Numbered from the stretch's first letter, positions 1 through 8,816 are shown. The stretch is 64,000 nt of DNA from Burkholderiales bacterium 39-55-53 (GCA_002282445.1 NCJK01000007.1:1-64000); one strand, 5' to 3'. A program made the numbers and translations. The notes: generated by a model not told the origin, from the letters alone.

Positions 1-378
1 TTCAATGGCTGTGCCCATCATGCTGCGCACTTGTTGGCCCCAGTTGTGGCGATAGCCTTTGCTGTTCTTGTTGGTGTACTTGGCGGCAAACGCCCATTCT
101 TCGGGGGTGGGCGCAGGCGGTGCGTCCATAGAGGCTGGCGGATTTTTGGGGGCGTCTTGGCTGGGGTAGGTGTTGGCTGAGGTTTCAGGTATCAGTGCGG
201 CCGGTTGCTTGAGAGGCGCAGGGTCAGCTGGAATGCGCATGAGCACCAGTGGTTCATCGGGTGGTGCAGGCTCTGGTGTGAGTTTGAACGAGGCCCCTCC
301 CAACAACACAAGCAGCAAAGCATGCATGCCAAAAGACACAAGCGCTGCGAGATATGAAAAGTTGGTGAAACGAGGCAT
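1..378 (-). CDS. TonB-family-like envelope protein, N-terminal part (runs off left edge)
   Basis: An open frame starts with ATG at 378 and is still open at base 1, giving 126 residues with no stop. Residues about 10-30 form one hydrophobic segment, followed by a long Pro/Ala-rich stretch (about residues 36-90) and then a basic segment containing YRHNWGQQVRSMMG. A single N-terminal anchor plus a Pro-rich linker is the layout of TonB-type energy transducers, and related Comamonadaceae proteins are annotated as TonB family. The C-terminal domain that would decide this lies outside the window. It diverges from the rhodanese gene across 72 bases. No good Shine-Dalgarno site precedes the chosen ATG. 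Confidence 0.55.
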   Translation of the reverse strand, partial: MPRFTNFSYLAALVSFGMHALLLVLLGGASFKLTPEPAPPDEPLVLMRIPADPAPLKQPAALIPETSANTYPSQDAPKNPPASMDAPPAPTPEEWAFAAKYTNKNSKGYRHNWGQQVRSMMGTAIE

Positions 379-386
379 ACAGCCAA

Positions 387-415
387 TTGGACATCGTGAT
401 GAAGGACAATATTAG
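387..415 (+). promoter_or_regulatory. Possible promoter for the rhodanese gene
   Basis: TTGGAC (387-392) and TATTAG (410-415) are separated by exactly 17 bases and lie 35 bases before the ATG at 451. Each hexamer is only a partial match to the sigma-70 consensus, so this is a weak assignment. Confidence 0.3.
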
Positions 416-450
416 AACCGACTGATATTTTCCGAATGAATGGAGACAAC

Positions 451-915
451 ATGAACATTCGCACCTTGGTTCTTTGGGCCGCCACTGCAGGCAGTTTGTT
501 GGCCGCGCCACACGTACACGCTGACAACAAAGCCATCGCCGCAGACGAAATGGAGGCGTATTTGGAGTTCGTCGATTACGGCGGCGGCGTGATCTTTGCG
601 GAGCAAATTCCCAAAGACGAGTGGCCTAAGATGATGGTCATCGACGCGCGCGATGCCGCTCAGTTTGCCAAAGGGCATATCCCAGGTGCGGTCAACATGG
701 ATTGGCGTCAGGTACTGGCCAAGCGAAGCACCATTCCCAAAAACAAGCCTGTGCTGATTTATTGCAACACAGGTTCGTTGTCAGCCCAAGCCGGCTTTGC
801 GCTGCGTGTGGCTGGGTGGGACAACGTGCGCATTCTGCAAGGCGGGATGGAAGAGTGGAAAGCCAAAGGCGGCTTTGACGCTGCGAGCAAGGCCACTAGC
901 AAAGCCAAACACTAA
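451..915 (+). CDS. Exported rhodanese-domain protein
   Basis: This 154-residue protein has a signal peptide (residues 1 to about 24, ending near HVHA) followed by one rhodanese fold. The active-site loop reads YCNTGSLS, so the catalytic cysteine that carries the persulfide is present, but the loop lacks the usual arginine. The phrases DARDAAQFAKGHIPGAVN and GGMEEWKAKG are typical of the family. I chose ATG 451 over the in-frame ATG 436 because GGAG sits 5 bases before 451. It is probably periplasmic and its sulfur acceptor cannot be told from sequence. It converges with hemP, with a short hairpin between them. Confidence 0.8.
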   Translation: MNIRTLVLWAATAGSLLAAPHVHADNKAIAADEMEAYLEFVDYGGGVIFAEQIPKDEWPKMMVIDARDAAQFAKGHIPGAVNMDWRQVLAKRSTIPKNKPVLIYCNTGSLSAQAGFALRVAGWDNVRILQGGMEEWKAKGGFDAASKATSKAKH

Positions 916-926
916 GTTTTGAACAG

Positions 927-947
927 CACTGCAACGCCCTTGCAGTG
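927..947. terminator. Hairpin between convergent genes
   Basis: CACTGCAA (927-934) and TTGCAGTG (940-947) form a perfect 8-bp stem with a 5-base loop between the ends of the rhodanese gene and hemP. There is no strong T-run on either side, so the terminator role is inferred from position. Confidence 0.4.
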
Positions 948-948
948 T

Positions 949-1140
949 TCACTTGGTCAAGATGAGTTTGCCAAAGCGGGTGGTTTGCAGTCGGTAGGTC
1001 TCACCTTGATGACGGATGTAGAGCACACCTTCTTTGCCAAGCAACTCTTGGCTGTCCAGCGTCCGAATGCCATCAGCAGTGCTAGATGAGGTGCCAGCTG
1101 CAGCGGATGCCGTGGTTTTCGAGTCAGTAGGCTGGTTCAT
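949..1140 (-). CDS. hemP: Hemin uptake protein HemP
   Basis: This 63-residue protein has a disordered Ser/Ala/Thr-rich N-terminus. The conserved HemP C-terminus has a LDSQELLGKEGVLYIRHQG-type core, then YRLQTTRFGKLILTK at the end. HemP/HmuP proteins are small, iron-regulated and needed for heme or siderophore receptor expression in some Burkholderiales; the mechanism is not settled. Its start overlaps the stop of exbD by 4 bases (ATGA), making it the last gene of the receptor-piuC-tonB-exbB-exbD operon. HemP is more often found next to a heme receptor or first in an operon, so its terminal position here is slightly unusual. Confidence 0.88.
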   Translation of the reverse strand: MNQPTDSKTTASAAAGTSSSTADGIRTLDSQELLGKEGVLYIRHQGETYRLQTTRFGKLILTK

Positions 1141-1544
1141 GGCTGTGTGGTGACAAAACCAATGCGCTGCAAGCCCGCACGTTGCGCGCTGCTCATGGCT
1201 TGCGCCACAAACTCGTAAGGCACACGCTTGTCCCCGCGGATGAAGAGCTGTGGTTGCGGGTCTTTGCTGGCTTCATCTTTCAAGCGCAGTTGCAAAGCGT
1301 CTGCGCTGATGGCTTGTTTGCCCAAGAAGTATTGGCCTTGTGCATCGACAGACAGTTGCAAATTGTGAGGAGGCGGGCTGCTGCGCACGCTGCTGGCGCT
1401 GGGCAGATCTACCTTGACGGCGTGTTGAATCACGGGAAGGGTGATGATGAAGATCACCAACAAAACCAACATCACGTCCACCAAAGGTGTCATGTTGATT
1501 TCGCTCATCACCTCATCGCTGTCATCATTGGCTTCAAACGACAT
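1137..1544 (-). CDS. exbD: ExbD-type proton channel subunit
   Basis: This 135-residue protein has a short cytoplasmic N-terminus and one membrane segment (about residues 20-41) containing MTPLVDVMLVLLVIFI. Asp23 is the membrane aspartate essential for proton-driven energy transduction in the family. A periplasmic domain follows. With ExbB and TonB it powers outer-membrane receptors. I chose ATG 1544 because AAGGAG lies just upstream; a longer reading to 1607 adds residues unlike the family. The start overlaps the end of exbB by 11 bases and the stop overlaps hemP, indicating translational coupling. Confidence 0.93.
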   Translation of the reverse strand: MSFEANDDSDEVMSEINMTPLVDVMLVLLVIFIITLPVIQHAVKVDLPSASSVRSSPPPHNLQLSVDAQGQYFLGKQAISADALQLRLKDEASKDPQPQLFIRGDKRVPYEFVAQAMSSAQRAGLQRIGFVTTQP

Positions 1545-2238
1545 GGCTGGCTCCTTGTGCGCTGCTGTGCACGCGTGCGCCTGTGACGAAATAAGCGTGC
1601 AAATCATGTGCGAAACGGTTCATGCGCGCGATGATGAATTTGTTACCTCGCACCAAGGCGTTGTAGCCCAGCACGGCTGGAATCGCTACGGCCAAACCCA
1701 ATGCCGTCATGATCAAGGTCTCGCCGATGGGTCCTGCCACGGCATCAATGCCAACGTTGCCCGTTGTGCCAATGTTCACCAACGCGTGGTAAATGCCCCA
1801 GACCGTTCCGAACAAGCCCACAAATGGCGCGGTTGAACCAATCGATGCCAAGATTGAGAGCCAGTTTTGCAAGTGTGAGGTGTGGTCATCAATGCCGTTG
1901 CGCAAACTGCGAGTCAGCCAATCGCTGATGTCCAAGCGGTCATGCAATTGTCTTTGTGCAGCTTGGTGATGTTCGGTGGCTTCTTGGCCCGTCAGTGCCA
2001 AGTGATGAAACAGGTTGTTTGGGCGTTGACTCAGCACGCTCAGGCCTTCAGCCAAGCTGGTGCAGTGCCAAAACTGTTCGCTGTTGAGCGCATTTTCTTT
2101 GTGTCGCCATGTGTCCAAGGCTTTGATGACGATGACCACCCAGCTGGCCAATGACATGCCGAGCAATAGCAACAAAATGCTGCGCGTGACCCAATCACCT
2201 TGCAGCCAAATATTTGAAAAACCAAATGATGAGGGCAT
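1534..2238 (-). CDS. exbB: ExbB/TolQ-type proton channel subunit
   Basis: This 234-residue MotA/TolQ/ExbB-family protein has three hydrophobic segments (about residues 19-38, 121-150 and 174-194). The family-defining stretch includes GSTAPFVGLFGTVWGIYHAL and a later GLAVAIPAVLGYNAL. The pentameric ExbB channel surrounds ExbD and drives TonB with the proton motive force. It lies 3 bases after tonB and overlaps exbD by 11 bases. The context with tonB and a siderophore receptor favours ExbB over TolQ. Confidence 0.92.
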   Translation of the reverse strand: MPSSFGFSNIWLQGDWVTRSILLLLLGMSLASWVVIVIKALDTWRHKENALNSEQFWHCTSLAEGLSVLSQRPNNLFHHLALTGQEATEHHQAAQRQLHDRLDISDWLTRSLRNGIDDHTSHLQNWLSILASIGSTAPFVGLFGTVWGIYHALVNIGTTGNVGIDAVAGPIGETLIMTALGLAVAIPAVLGYNALVRGNKFIIARMNRFAHDLHAYFVTGARVHSSAQGASHVV

Positions 2239-2241
2239 GAC

Positions 2242-2889
2242 TTACTCCAAAATAAAACGAACGGGGATGTTGAACCACATGGCCTCTGGCGTGCCATTGC
2301 GACGACCAGGCACAAAACGCCAACGCTGCACGGCTTCCAGCGCAGCTTGGTCTAAACGAGCAAAGCCACTGGAGGCGCGCACCTCAGCTTTTTCTGGTGT
2401 GCCATGTGTGCTGATGAACACGCGAACGATGACCGTGCCTTGTTCGCCATTGCGGCGGCTGATGCGCGGGTAGCCCGGCGGTGGGTTTTTTAAATAGTCC
2501 GCATCAGCAGAAGGTTCGACCAAACTTGGCGAGCCAGTTTTGCCTGATGCGGCAGAAGGTGACGCTGCAGCGGTAGAGGCAGAGGCAGGGGCTTCTTGGG
2601 TGTTGCTGCTGTTGGGTGTAAGCGCGGGCGTGTCGGTTTTAGTCACGCTCTTGGGCGGCGTAGGTGTCGTTGTTGGCGCTGGTTTGGCGTGTGTGAGCGG
2701 CGCGGGGTTGGGAATGTCAGACACGACATCGGCCATCACCACTTGGCCAGATTCATCAGAGGCGGGTAATTCGGCTAGCTGGCTTTGTGCCACCCACAAC
2801 AGCGCCACATGCACCAGCAGCACGGCTGCGATGGTGTTGCGCAGTCGTGTGTTGGTAATGTGGTGCGGGTTAAGCGTGTTCATGCGCAT
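2242..2889 (-). CDS. tonB: TonB energy transducer
   Basis: The protein has about 215 residues: an N-terminal membrane anchor (about residues 17-36), a Pro/Thr/Ser/Ala-rich periplasm-spanning linker (about 55-125), and a C-terminal TonB domain with PPPGYPRISRRNGEQGTVIV, then GFARLDQAALEAVQRWRFVP. It couples ExbBD to the neighbouring siderophore receptor. I chose the ATG at 2889 because it follows the piuC stop by two bases (TGACCATG); ATG 2907 would overlap piuC and ATG 2883 is also possible. None has a strong ribosome binding site, so translation is probably coupled to piuC. Confidence 0.92.
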   Translation of the reverse strand: MRMNTLNPHHITNTRLRNTIAAVLLVHVALLWVAQSQLAELPASDESGQVVMADVVSDIPNPAPLTHAKPAPTTTPTPPKSVTKTDTPALTPNSSNTQEAPASASTAAASPSAASGKTGSPSLVEPSADADYLKNPPPGYPRISRRNGEQGTVIVRVFISTHGTPEKAEVRASSGFARLDQAALEAVQRWRFVPGRRNGTPEAMWFNIPVRFILE

Positions 2890-2891
2890 GG

Positions 2892-3578
2892 TCAGGTGTT
2901 GGCCCATTGACGCAACAGGTTGTGATAGACGCCTGTGAGCGCGGTGGTCTCGGGCGTTTCGCCCAGCTGCGCACGTAGCTTGAGCAAGTTCATGTCGAGT
3001 TCAAACAAGGTGCGGCGTTGTTCGTCACTGCGCACCATGCTCTCAATCCAGAAAAAACTCGCCACACGTTCACCGCGCGTTACAGGCGTGACCTCATGCA
3101 CGCTAGTGCCGGGGTAAAGCACCGCATCCCCTGCGGCAAGCTTGACGCCTCGGCTGCCATAGGTGTCTTGCACCAGCAGCTCACCGCCGTCGTAGCTCGT
3201 GGGGTCGCTCAGAAAAAGGGTGCACGACACATCGGTGCGTACCCACTCACCTGTGGCTTGCGAATGCATGACTGCGCCATCGACGTGCGGGCCAAAGTGG
3301 TTGGCGTCGCCGCAATAGCGGTTGAACAGCGGGTTGAAAATTTTGCGTGGCAAGGCCGCAGAGAAAAACAAGGCATCGCGCTTTAACGCGCTCAAGATGA
3401 GCGCTTGCAACTGCTTGGCCTGCGCACTGCTTTGCGACAGCTGGGAGTTGTTCTTCACCGTCGCGGCTTGCGAACCTGCGCTGATGCGCCCTTCCATCCA
3501 AGGGGCGTCGTCGCGCAGCAAAGATTGGGCCGTTTGGAGTTCCTCGGCGGTGAGGACGTTGCGCAAGTGCAGCAGCAT
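2892..3578 (-). CDS. piuC: Fe(II)/2-oxoglutarate-dependent PKHD-type hydroxylase (PiuC family)
   Basis: This 228-residue protein is full length for the PiuC/YbiX family. The iron-binding facial triad is visible as His98 and Asp100 (FGPHVDGAV) and His161 ([10 protein letters not shown]). A downstream arginine-rich [11 protein letters not shown] segment would bind 2-oxoglutarate. These dioxygenases usually sit next to TonB-dependent catecholate or siderophore receptors and are iron-regulated; their substrate is not firmly known. It starts 12 bases after the receptor stop and runs into tonB. Confidence 0.92.
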   Translation of the reverse strand: MLLHLRNVLTAEELQTAQSLLRDDAPWMEGRISAGSQAATVKNNSQLSQSSAQAKQLQALILSALKRDALFFSAALPRKIFNPLFNRYCGDANHFGPHVDGAVMHSQATGEWVRTDVSCTLFLSDPTSYDGGELLVQDTYGSRGVKLAAGDAVLYPGTSVHEVTPVTRGERVASFFWIESMVRSDEQRRTLFELDMNLLKLRAQLGETPETTALTGVYHNLLRQWANT

Positions 3579-3590
3579 GAGGGCTTTCCT

Positions 3591-5846
3591 TTAAAACATG
3601 GATTTCCAGCTCAACTCCACTCGGCGGGGTGCGCCGGGGGTATAAAAGCCGCGATACAGCGAATCGGCGTAGAGCTTGTTGGTGAGGTTGGAGATGTTGA
3701 GCTTGAGCACGTTGGCATCGTTCACGGTGTATTCGGCCATCGCGTCAACCGTGGTGAAGGCGGCCGCTGTTTTTGTGCGAGCGCCATCTGGGTTTTGCTC
3801 ACCGCGGTAGTTCAAGCCCGAGCCCAAGCGCCACAGCGGGTTGATACGGTAAGTCGTCCACAAGCTGGCGCTGTGCTTGGGGGTGAGTGCGGAACGGTCG
3901 CCTTTGCCTTGCGCACCTGTGCCCGCTGCAACGATATTGCTCTCGTCTATGGTGGCTTCAGGAATCCATGTGTGGTTGTAGAACATTTCCCATGCGGGTG
4001 TTAGACGTCCTGCGAAGTTGAACTCCATGCCCGTGGCGTGTCGCTTGCCAGAGAGCAGCTGTTGTGCAGCCGCGCTGTCTGCATCGGTGTTGCGTTCGTT
4101 GTACTTCTCAGAGTGAAAGAGCGCGATGCCCAGCAAGCCCTTTTTCTCGAAGATTTCAAACTTGCTGCCGACTTCTATGTTGCGGCTCTTCTCGGGTGGT
4201 GTGTTGGCAGTTTTGGCGTTGTTGGATCCTGGTGCGTAGCTGCCCAAAGCGAACTGATAGGTGTCACCCGATGTGTTGTATGACGTGCCGTATGAGGCGT
4301 AATACGTGGCGCTGTCGGTGGGTTGCCAAATTGCACCCATGCGCGGGCTCCAGAGGCTCTCACGCATCTGAAAGCTGTTGTTGCTCGTGTCGCGGTACTT
4401 AGCGCTGAAGTGGTCTAAGCGAAGACCGCCTAGCACTTTGAACTGTTCGGTGATGCTGATGGTGTCTTGGGTGTAAAGCCCCAAGTTCTCTGCATCAAAA
4501 CGGTTCATGGCTACTTGGCGGTTGTCGGTGATGGATGCGCCATCGTTGGGCGTGCCGACTGTCGTAGCAACAGCACTGGGTAGTCCGGTGGCTGCACTGT
4601 TATTGCGAAAGGCTTTATCTTGCGTGAAATCGACACCTGCAATCAGCTCGTGTTTACGGCCCATCCATTTAAAATTATTGTTGTAGTCACTTTGCACTTG
4701 CAGCACATCGCTTTCCCCGCGACGCGCTTTGAAGCTTCGTGACAGTGGGGTGTTGCCATTGAGGCTAGAGAGTGAGGTGGCGGTTGTGAAGCGCACTGCG
4801 CTTGCCAGCAAATCACGCTTGTAGTGGCCGTAACGCACGGTGGTTTTCAGTGCGCTGTCTTGGTTGAATCGGTGTGTGTGGCCGAGCGTCAGATATGAGG
4901 TTTGCGTTTTTAAGTAATCGCTGGTGAGGCCGTAATAATTTTTGGCATTCAGTACCGGAACGATCACACCCGATCCATTGCTGCTGGCAGTGCTTGTGCC
5001 GTTGCTAATCATCCAAGGGTGGTTGTACAGCGGGCGTCCATCGGTTTCTAGGTGGTAAAGGCCAACGGAATATTCGTCACGCTCACCAATGCCTGTGCGA
5101 TAGGCCCCGGCAATGCCCTTTTTGTCGGCCTTCGCACCCCAGTTGTCAGCCTCGTGTGTCATCACGTTCAGACGAAACGCTGAGGACTCACCGGTTTGTT
5201 TGTTGAAGTCACCGGTGATGCGACGCATTTGGCCGCTGCCGATGGTGACGTTGGTTTCGTTTTGGTCCATCAAGAAGGGCTGCTTGTTGACTTGGTTGAC
5301 CACGCCGCCGGTGGAGCCCTTGCCAAACAGCATCGACGCTGAGCCTTTGAGTACTTCCACACGGTCGGTGTTGAAGGTGTCGCGTTCGGTCAGGGGGGCA
5401 TCGCGCAGCCCATCGACGTAAATGTCACCCGCTTGGCCCAGTGAAAAGCCGCGCATGCGCACATCTTCTTCGCCTGTTTCGCCCGCTTGAAATGTCACGC
5501 CGGCGGTGGACTTGAGTACTTCACGAAAGTCGTCGTAGTTGCGATCGGTCATCAGCTTCTCAGTCATCACCGTCACGGTTTGTGGGATGTCTTTGAGCTG
5601 TTGGTTACCTTTGGCAATGCCTGTTTGTTTGACCAGCAAGCTTTCCTTGGTCAAGTTGGGGTCTTGCGTGTCTTTGACGGTGACGGTCTTGAGTGTTTTT
5701 TCTTCGCTCTGCGCAAGGGCGGGTTGCGCAGCGCCCATGGAGCCCGCCAACATCAAGGCGGCCAAAGGCAGCAAGTTGCTAGGTGTTTTGGCGACGAGTT
5801 CGGGCGAACAAGTTTGGCGCAAGGATGTGCCTTCGGAGTGTTTCAT
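3591..5846 (-). CDS. TonB-dependent siderophore receptor (Fiu-like)
   Basis: This protein of about 751 residues has a signal peptide (about residues 1-45, ending ALAQ), a TonB-box-like TLKTVTVKD stretch, a plug domain (TVTVMTEKLM, then VRMRGFSLGQAGDIYVDG and RVEVLKGSASMLFGKG) and a beta barrel ending in the terminal phenylalanine typical of outer-membrane proteins. The plug and the piuC neighbour suggest ferric siderophore, possibly catecholate, uptake. ATG 5846 is preferred over 5879 because GGA precedes it at a sensible distance. It heads a six-gene operon through hemP. I found no Fur box directly upstream, so transcription may continue from the Fur-controlled binding-protein gene. Confidence 0.93.
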   Translation of the reverse strand: MKHSEGTSLRQTCSPELVAKTPSNLLPLAALMLAGSMGAAQPALAQSEEKTLKTVTVKDTQDPNLTKESLLVKQTGIAKGNQQLKDIPQTVTVMTEKLMTDRNYDDFREVLKSTAGVTFQAGETGEEDVRMRGFSLGQAGDIYVDGLRDAPLTERDTFNTDRVEVLKGSASMLFGKGSTGGVVNQVNKQPFLMDQNETNVTIGSGQMRRITGDFNKQTGESSAFRLNVMTHEADNWGAKADKKGIAGAYRTGIGERDEYSVGLYHLETDGRPLYNHPWMISNGTSTASSNGSGVIVPVLNAKNYYGLTSDYLKTQTSYLTLGHTHRFNQDSALKTTVRYGHYKRDLLASAVRFTTATSLSSLNGNTPLSRSFKARRGESDVLQVQSDYNNNFKWMGRKHELIAGVDFTQDKAFRNNSAATGLPSAVATTVGTPNDGASITDNRQVAMNRFDAENLGLYTQDTISITEQFKVLGGLRLDHFSAKYRDTSNNSFQMRESLWSPRMGAIWQPTDSATYYASYGTSYNTSGDTYQFALGSYAPGSNNAKTANTPPEKSRNIEVGSKFEIFEKKGLLGIALFHSEKYNERNTDADSAAAQQLLSGKRHATGMEFNFAGRLTPAWEMFYNHTWIPEATIDESNIVAAGTGAQGKGDRSALTPKHSASLWTTYRINPLWRLGSGLNYRGEQNPDGARTKTAAAFTTVDAMAEYTVNDANVLKLNISNLTNKLYADSLYRGFYTPGAPRRVELSWKSMF

Positions 5847-5941
5847 TTGAAGTTCCAACATTGAAAAGGTGGCAGGCAAGCTGCCTGATCAATGGCTGGC
5901 TATCAACGACCCGAAGGCGTGAGTGGCTGGCTGTTCGAGAA

Positions 5942-5962
5942 GTTGCGCATCGTCTGCGCAAC
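5942..5962. repeat. Perfect 8-bp inverted repeat between binding-protein and receptor genes
   Basis: GTTGCGCA (5942-5949) and TGCGCAAC (5955-5962) flank TCGTC. It lies just after the stop of the iron-binding protein gene and before the receptor gene. It has no T-tract, so it may be an mRNA processing or stability hairpin rather than a terminator. Confidence 0.5.
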
Positions 5963-5975
5963 GCAAGCGTGGTGT

Positions 5976-7034
5976 TTACTTGAAACCCACGCGGTCCAAC
6001 ATTTGTTGCACCTTGATTTGGTTCATGCCCACGGCGCTGATAGGTACCAGCTCGCTTTTGAAGTTGCCACCGGTCATGGCTTTGAGGGCTGGGTTGTCCA
6101 GCTTCATGCCTTTGACCACGGGCCACTCGTTGTTGCCGTTGGCAAAGTGGTTTTGTGCTTCGGGACTGACGAGGTATTCCAAAAACTTCACCGCGTTGGC
6201 TTGGTTCTTCGAATAGCGCGCCACCGCACCGCCAGCCACGTTCACGTGAGTGCCCCAGCTTTGTTGGTTCGGGAACACCACGCCCACACGTTCAGCTACC
6301 GCTTTGTCGGCGGGGTTGCTCGATCGCATCAAGCGGGCCAAGTAATAGGTGTTGGTCACCGCAATGCCGCACTCACCGCTGGCCACCGCTTTGATTTGGT
6401 CGGTGTCGCCGCCCTTTGGTGCGCGGGCCATGTTGTCGACCATGCCTTTGAGCCACGTTTCAGTGGCGGCTGGGCCAAGGTGTTCGGTCATTGCGCCAAA
6501 GAGGCTCAGGTTGTAGGGGTGCGAGCCAGAGCGGATGCATAGCTTGCCTTTGTTCTTCGGGTCGGCCAGTTCTTCGTAGGTGTCCACGTCTTCGCGTTTG
6601 ACTTTGAGCTTGTCATACACCACTACGCGTGCGCGGGTGGACAAACCAAACCAAGCTGTGCTGCCTTCATCGGTGGTTTTGGCGCGCAGTTGAACGGGCA
6701 CTGCGGTTTCTAAGGTTTTGGACTTGACGGGCAAGAACATGCCATCGACCTCACCCTTCCAAAGGCGAGACGCATCGACCAGCAAGATCACATCGGCGGG
6801 TGATGCACTGCCTTCGGCCTTGAGGCGGGCGATGATGCCAGCGTCATCCGAATCAACGCGGTTGATCTTGATGCCCGTGGCTTTGGTGAAGTCGCTGTAA
6901 AGCGCTTCATCAGTGGGGTAGTGGCGGGCGGAGTACAGGTTGATGACCTGTTCGCTAGCAACGGCCGAGGTGCTGAACAAACCGGCGGAGATGGCAGAAA
7001 CAGCCAAAGACAAAACAGTGAGGGTGCGGCGCAT
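5976..7034 (-). CDS. fbpA: Ferric-iron ABC transporter periplasmic binding protein
   Basis: This 352-residue protein has a signal peptide (ending near STSAVA) and a type II periplasmic binding fold (VINLYSARHYPTDEALYSDF). The adjacent tyrosines in TNTYYLARL are the conserved iron ligands of FbpA/FutA proteins. It would deliver Fe(III) from the periplasm to the permease encoded just upstream at 7143-8762. ATG 7034 has a good TTGGAG site before it; longer in-frame starts do not. A Fur-box-like sequence lies 39 bases upstream. The FbpA class fits the motifs, but orthologues carry several names. Confidence 0.92.
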   Translation of the reverse strand: MRRTLTVLSLAVSAISAGLFSTSAVASEQVINLYSARHYPTDEALYSDFTKATGIKINRVDSDDAGIIARLKAEGSASPADVILLVDASRLWKGEVDGMFLPVKSKTLETAVPVQLRAKTTDEGSTAWFGLSTRARVVVYDKLKVKREDVDTYEELADPKNKGKLCIRSGSHPYNLSLFGAMTEHLGPAATETWLKGMVDNMARAPKGGDTDQIKAVASGECGIAVTNTYYLARLMRSSNPADKAVAERVGVVFPNQQSWGTHVNVAGGAVARYSKNQANAVKFLEYLVSPEAQNHFANGNNEWPVVKGMKLDNPALKAMTGGNFKSELVPISAVGMNQIKVQQMLDRVGFK

Positions 7035-7072
7035 GAAGCGACTCCAAGTTAAAAGCTTGGATGCAGTGTACA

Positions 7073-7091
7073 TCAAATGCGAATCATTATC
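7073..7091 (-). promoter_or_regulatory. Fur box upstream of the ferric-binding protein gene
   Basis: Read on the minus strand this is GATAATGATTCGCATTTGA, which matches the 19-bp Fur consensus at 13 positions, including the whole first half GATAATGAT. A weak -10 (TACACT) follows on the coding side, so bound Fur would cover the promoter. It is the only convincing Fur site I found in the iron region. Confidence 0.75.
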
Positions 7092-7142
7092 ATTTGACTT
7101 GGATCAAATGCCCCACAGAAATGCAGGTTTCGGCTATCCAAG

Positions 7143-8762
7143 TCAGTTACGGCGCAGGGTGCGGCTGAGCAGGATGACGGGCAACAAGCCCACCAGCACC
7201 AAAGCCAACGAGGGCAAAGCAGCTTCGCCCAAGCGCTCGTCACGCGCCAGTTGGTAGGCCATGACGGCCAATGTGTCGGTGTTGAAGGGGCGCAGCACCA
7301 AGGTGGCGGGCAGTTCTTTCATCACATCGACCAGCACCAGCAGCGTGGCTGCTGCGAGTGGTTTTTTCAGCAAAGGCCAATGCACGCGGCGCACGAGCGA
7401 GAAGCCCGAAGTACCCAACATGCGAGAGCTGTCATCCAGCGACGCTGGTACACGTGCGTAGCCGCTTTGCACCGATTGCAAAGCCACGGCGACAAAGCGC
7501 ACCAAGTACGCCCACACCAAACCCAGCACCGTGGCGGTCAGCCAAAAGCCCACGCCCGATTGCGGCCAGGTGCTTTGCACCCAACCTACAGGCAAGAGCA
7601 AGCCCACCACAATCACCGCGCCTGGCACGGCATAGCCCAAGCTCACCACGCCCATGGCTTGGCGCGTGAGCCAGCTGGGGTGCAAGCGTGCTTGCGCAGC
7701 CAGCAGCAGCGCAGCGCCCACGGCCAGCAACGCTGTCATGCCGCCCAGCGACAAGCTGGTGAGCGACCATTGCATGAAGCGGTCCCAGGGCAAGTCGGCC
7801 ACACCATCGCCTTGCAACAACGCGCGGAACATGAACAACACAGGCAACACAAAACCGCACAAAACGGGCAGTACACACAGCGTCCACGCAAACGCGGCAG
7901 AGATACCGTGCAGTTTCAAAGGTTGTGACTCACTGCTGTGACGGTCAGACCGAGCGCTGGAGAAACGCAAGCGCGACTGCGCACGTTGTTCAGCCGCCAA
8001 CAAAACCACCACCACGATGAGCAGCAGGGTGGCCAGTTGCGCGGCAGCTATGCGGTTGTCCATGACCAACCAAGCTTTGTAAATACCCGCAGTAAAGGTT
8101 TGGATGCCAAAGTAGCTCGACACACCAAAGTCAGCCAGTGTTTCCATCAAGGCCAAAGCCGTGCCAGCGGCAATCGCGGGGCGAGCCAACGGCAAAGCCA
8201 CGCGCAGGATGCGGCGTGAGAGTGGCGCACCAAGCAAGCGAGCGGCTTCCATCAAATGGTTGGCACGTTCAGACAAGGCGGTGCGTGCGAGCAAATACAC
8301 ATAGGGATAAAGCGCCAAGGTGAAGACGCACGCGGCGCCCCACACATTGCGAACCTCTGGGAACACGCGGCCCTCAAAGCCAAACGCCGCACGAATGCCC
8401 GTTTGCAGCGGACCGCTGAATTGCAAATAGTCGGTGTAGGCATAGGCCACCACGTAGGCGGGCATGGCCAGTGGCAAGAGCAGCGCCCACTCCAAGGTAC
8501 GACGCATGGGGAAATCAAAAAGCGTGACTGCCGCTGCAGACACCGTGCCCATGCTGATCACACCTACGCTCACCAAGGCGCACAGCAGCAATGAAGTGCC
8601 CACATAGTCAGGCAACACGGTGCTGGACATCTCGGCCAAGATGCTGGCGGAGGCTTCGTTCCACTGTGCCCACGAAAACAACACGGTCAACACCGGCAGT
8701 GCCAACAGAAATGCCAGCACAACCAACACACAGCGTAAAAACAAGCGAGAGCTAAAAACCAT
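7143..8762 (-). CDS. fbpB: Ferric-iron ABC transporter permease (fused double permease)
   Basis: This 539-residue protein has about twelve membrane segments arranged as two tandem binding-protein-dependent permease domains, as in FbpB/FutB/SfuB. The EAA-like loop regions include HLMEAARLLGAPLSRRILRV in the first half and DDSSRMLGTSGFSLVRRV in the second. It would form the membrane channel for Fe(III) with the binding protein at 5976-7034 and the ATPase at 8822-10000. The gene order is unusual: permease precedes binding protein, and the ATPase is divergent. Confidence 0.92.
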   Translation of the reverse strand: MVFSSRLFLRCVLVVLAFLLALPVLTVLFSWAQWNEASASILAEMSSTVLPDYVGTSLLLCALVSVGVISMGTVSAAAVTLFDFPMRRTLEWALLLPLAMPAYVVAYAYTDYLQFSGPLQTGIRAAFGFEGRVFPEVRNVWGAACVFTLALYPYVYLLARTALSERANHLMEAARLLGAPLSRRILRVALPLARPAIAAGTALALMETLADFGVSSYFGIQTFTAGIYKAWLVMDNRIAAAQLATLLLIVVVVLLAAEQRAQSRLRFSSARSDRHSSESQPLKLHGISAAFAWTLCVLPVLCGFVLPVLFMFRALLQGDGVADLPWDRFMQWSLTSLSLGGMTALLAVGAALLLAAQARLHPSWLTRQAMGVVSLGYAVPGAVIVVGLLLPVGWVQSTWPQSGVGFWLTATVLGLVWAYLVRFVAVALQSVQSGYARVPASLDDSSRMLGTSGFSLVRRVHWPLLKKPLAAATLLVLVDVMKELPATLVLRPFNTDTLAVMAYQLARDERLGEAALPSLALVLVGLLPVILLSRTLRRN

Positions 8763-8766
8763 GCGG

Positions 8767-8816
8767 CATTGTAGGTAGCCGCACGGCGTCCAACGTTAAA
8801 GGCCGTCTCTACAATG
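8767..8816. promoter_or_regulatory. Symmetric divergent promoter region of the iron transporter
   Basis: CATTGTAG (8767-8774) and CTACAATG (8809-8816) are an exact inverted pair. On each strand the pair contains TACAAT, a 5/6 match to the -10 hexamer, and lies only about 5-6 bases before the start codons of fbpB (8762) and fbpC (8822). No good -35 hexamers are visible. If used, both transcripts would be nearly leaderless. Confidence 0.45.
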
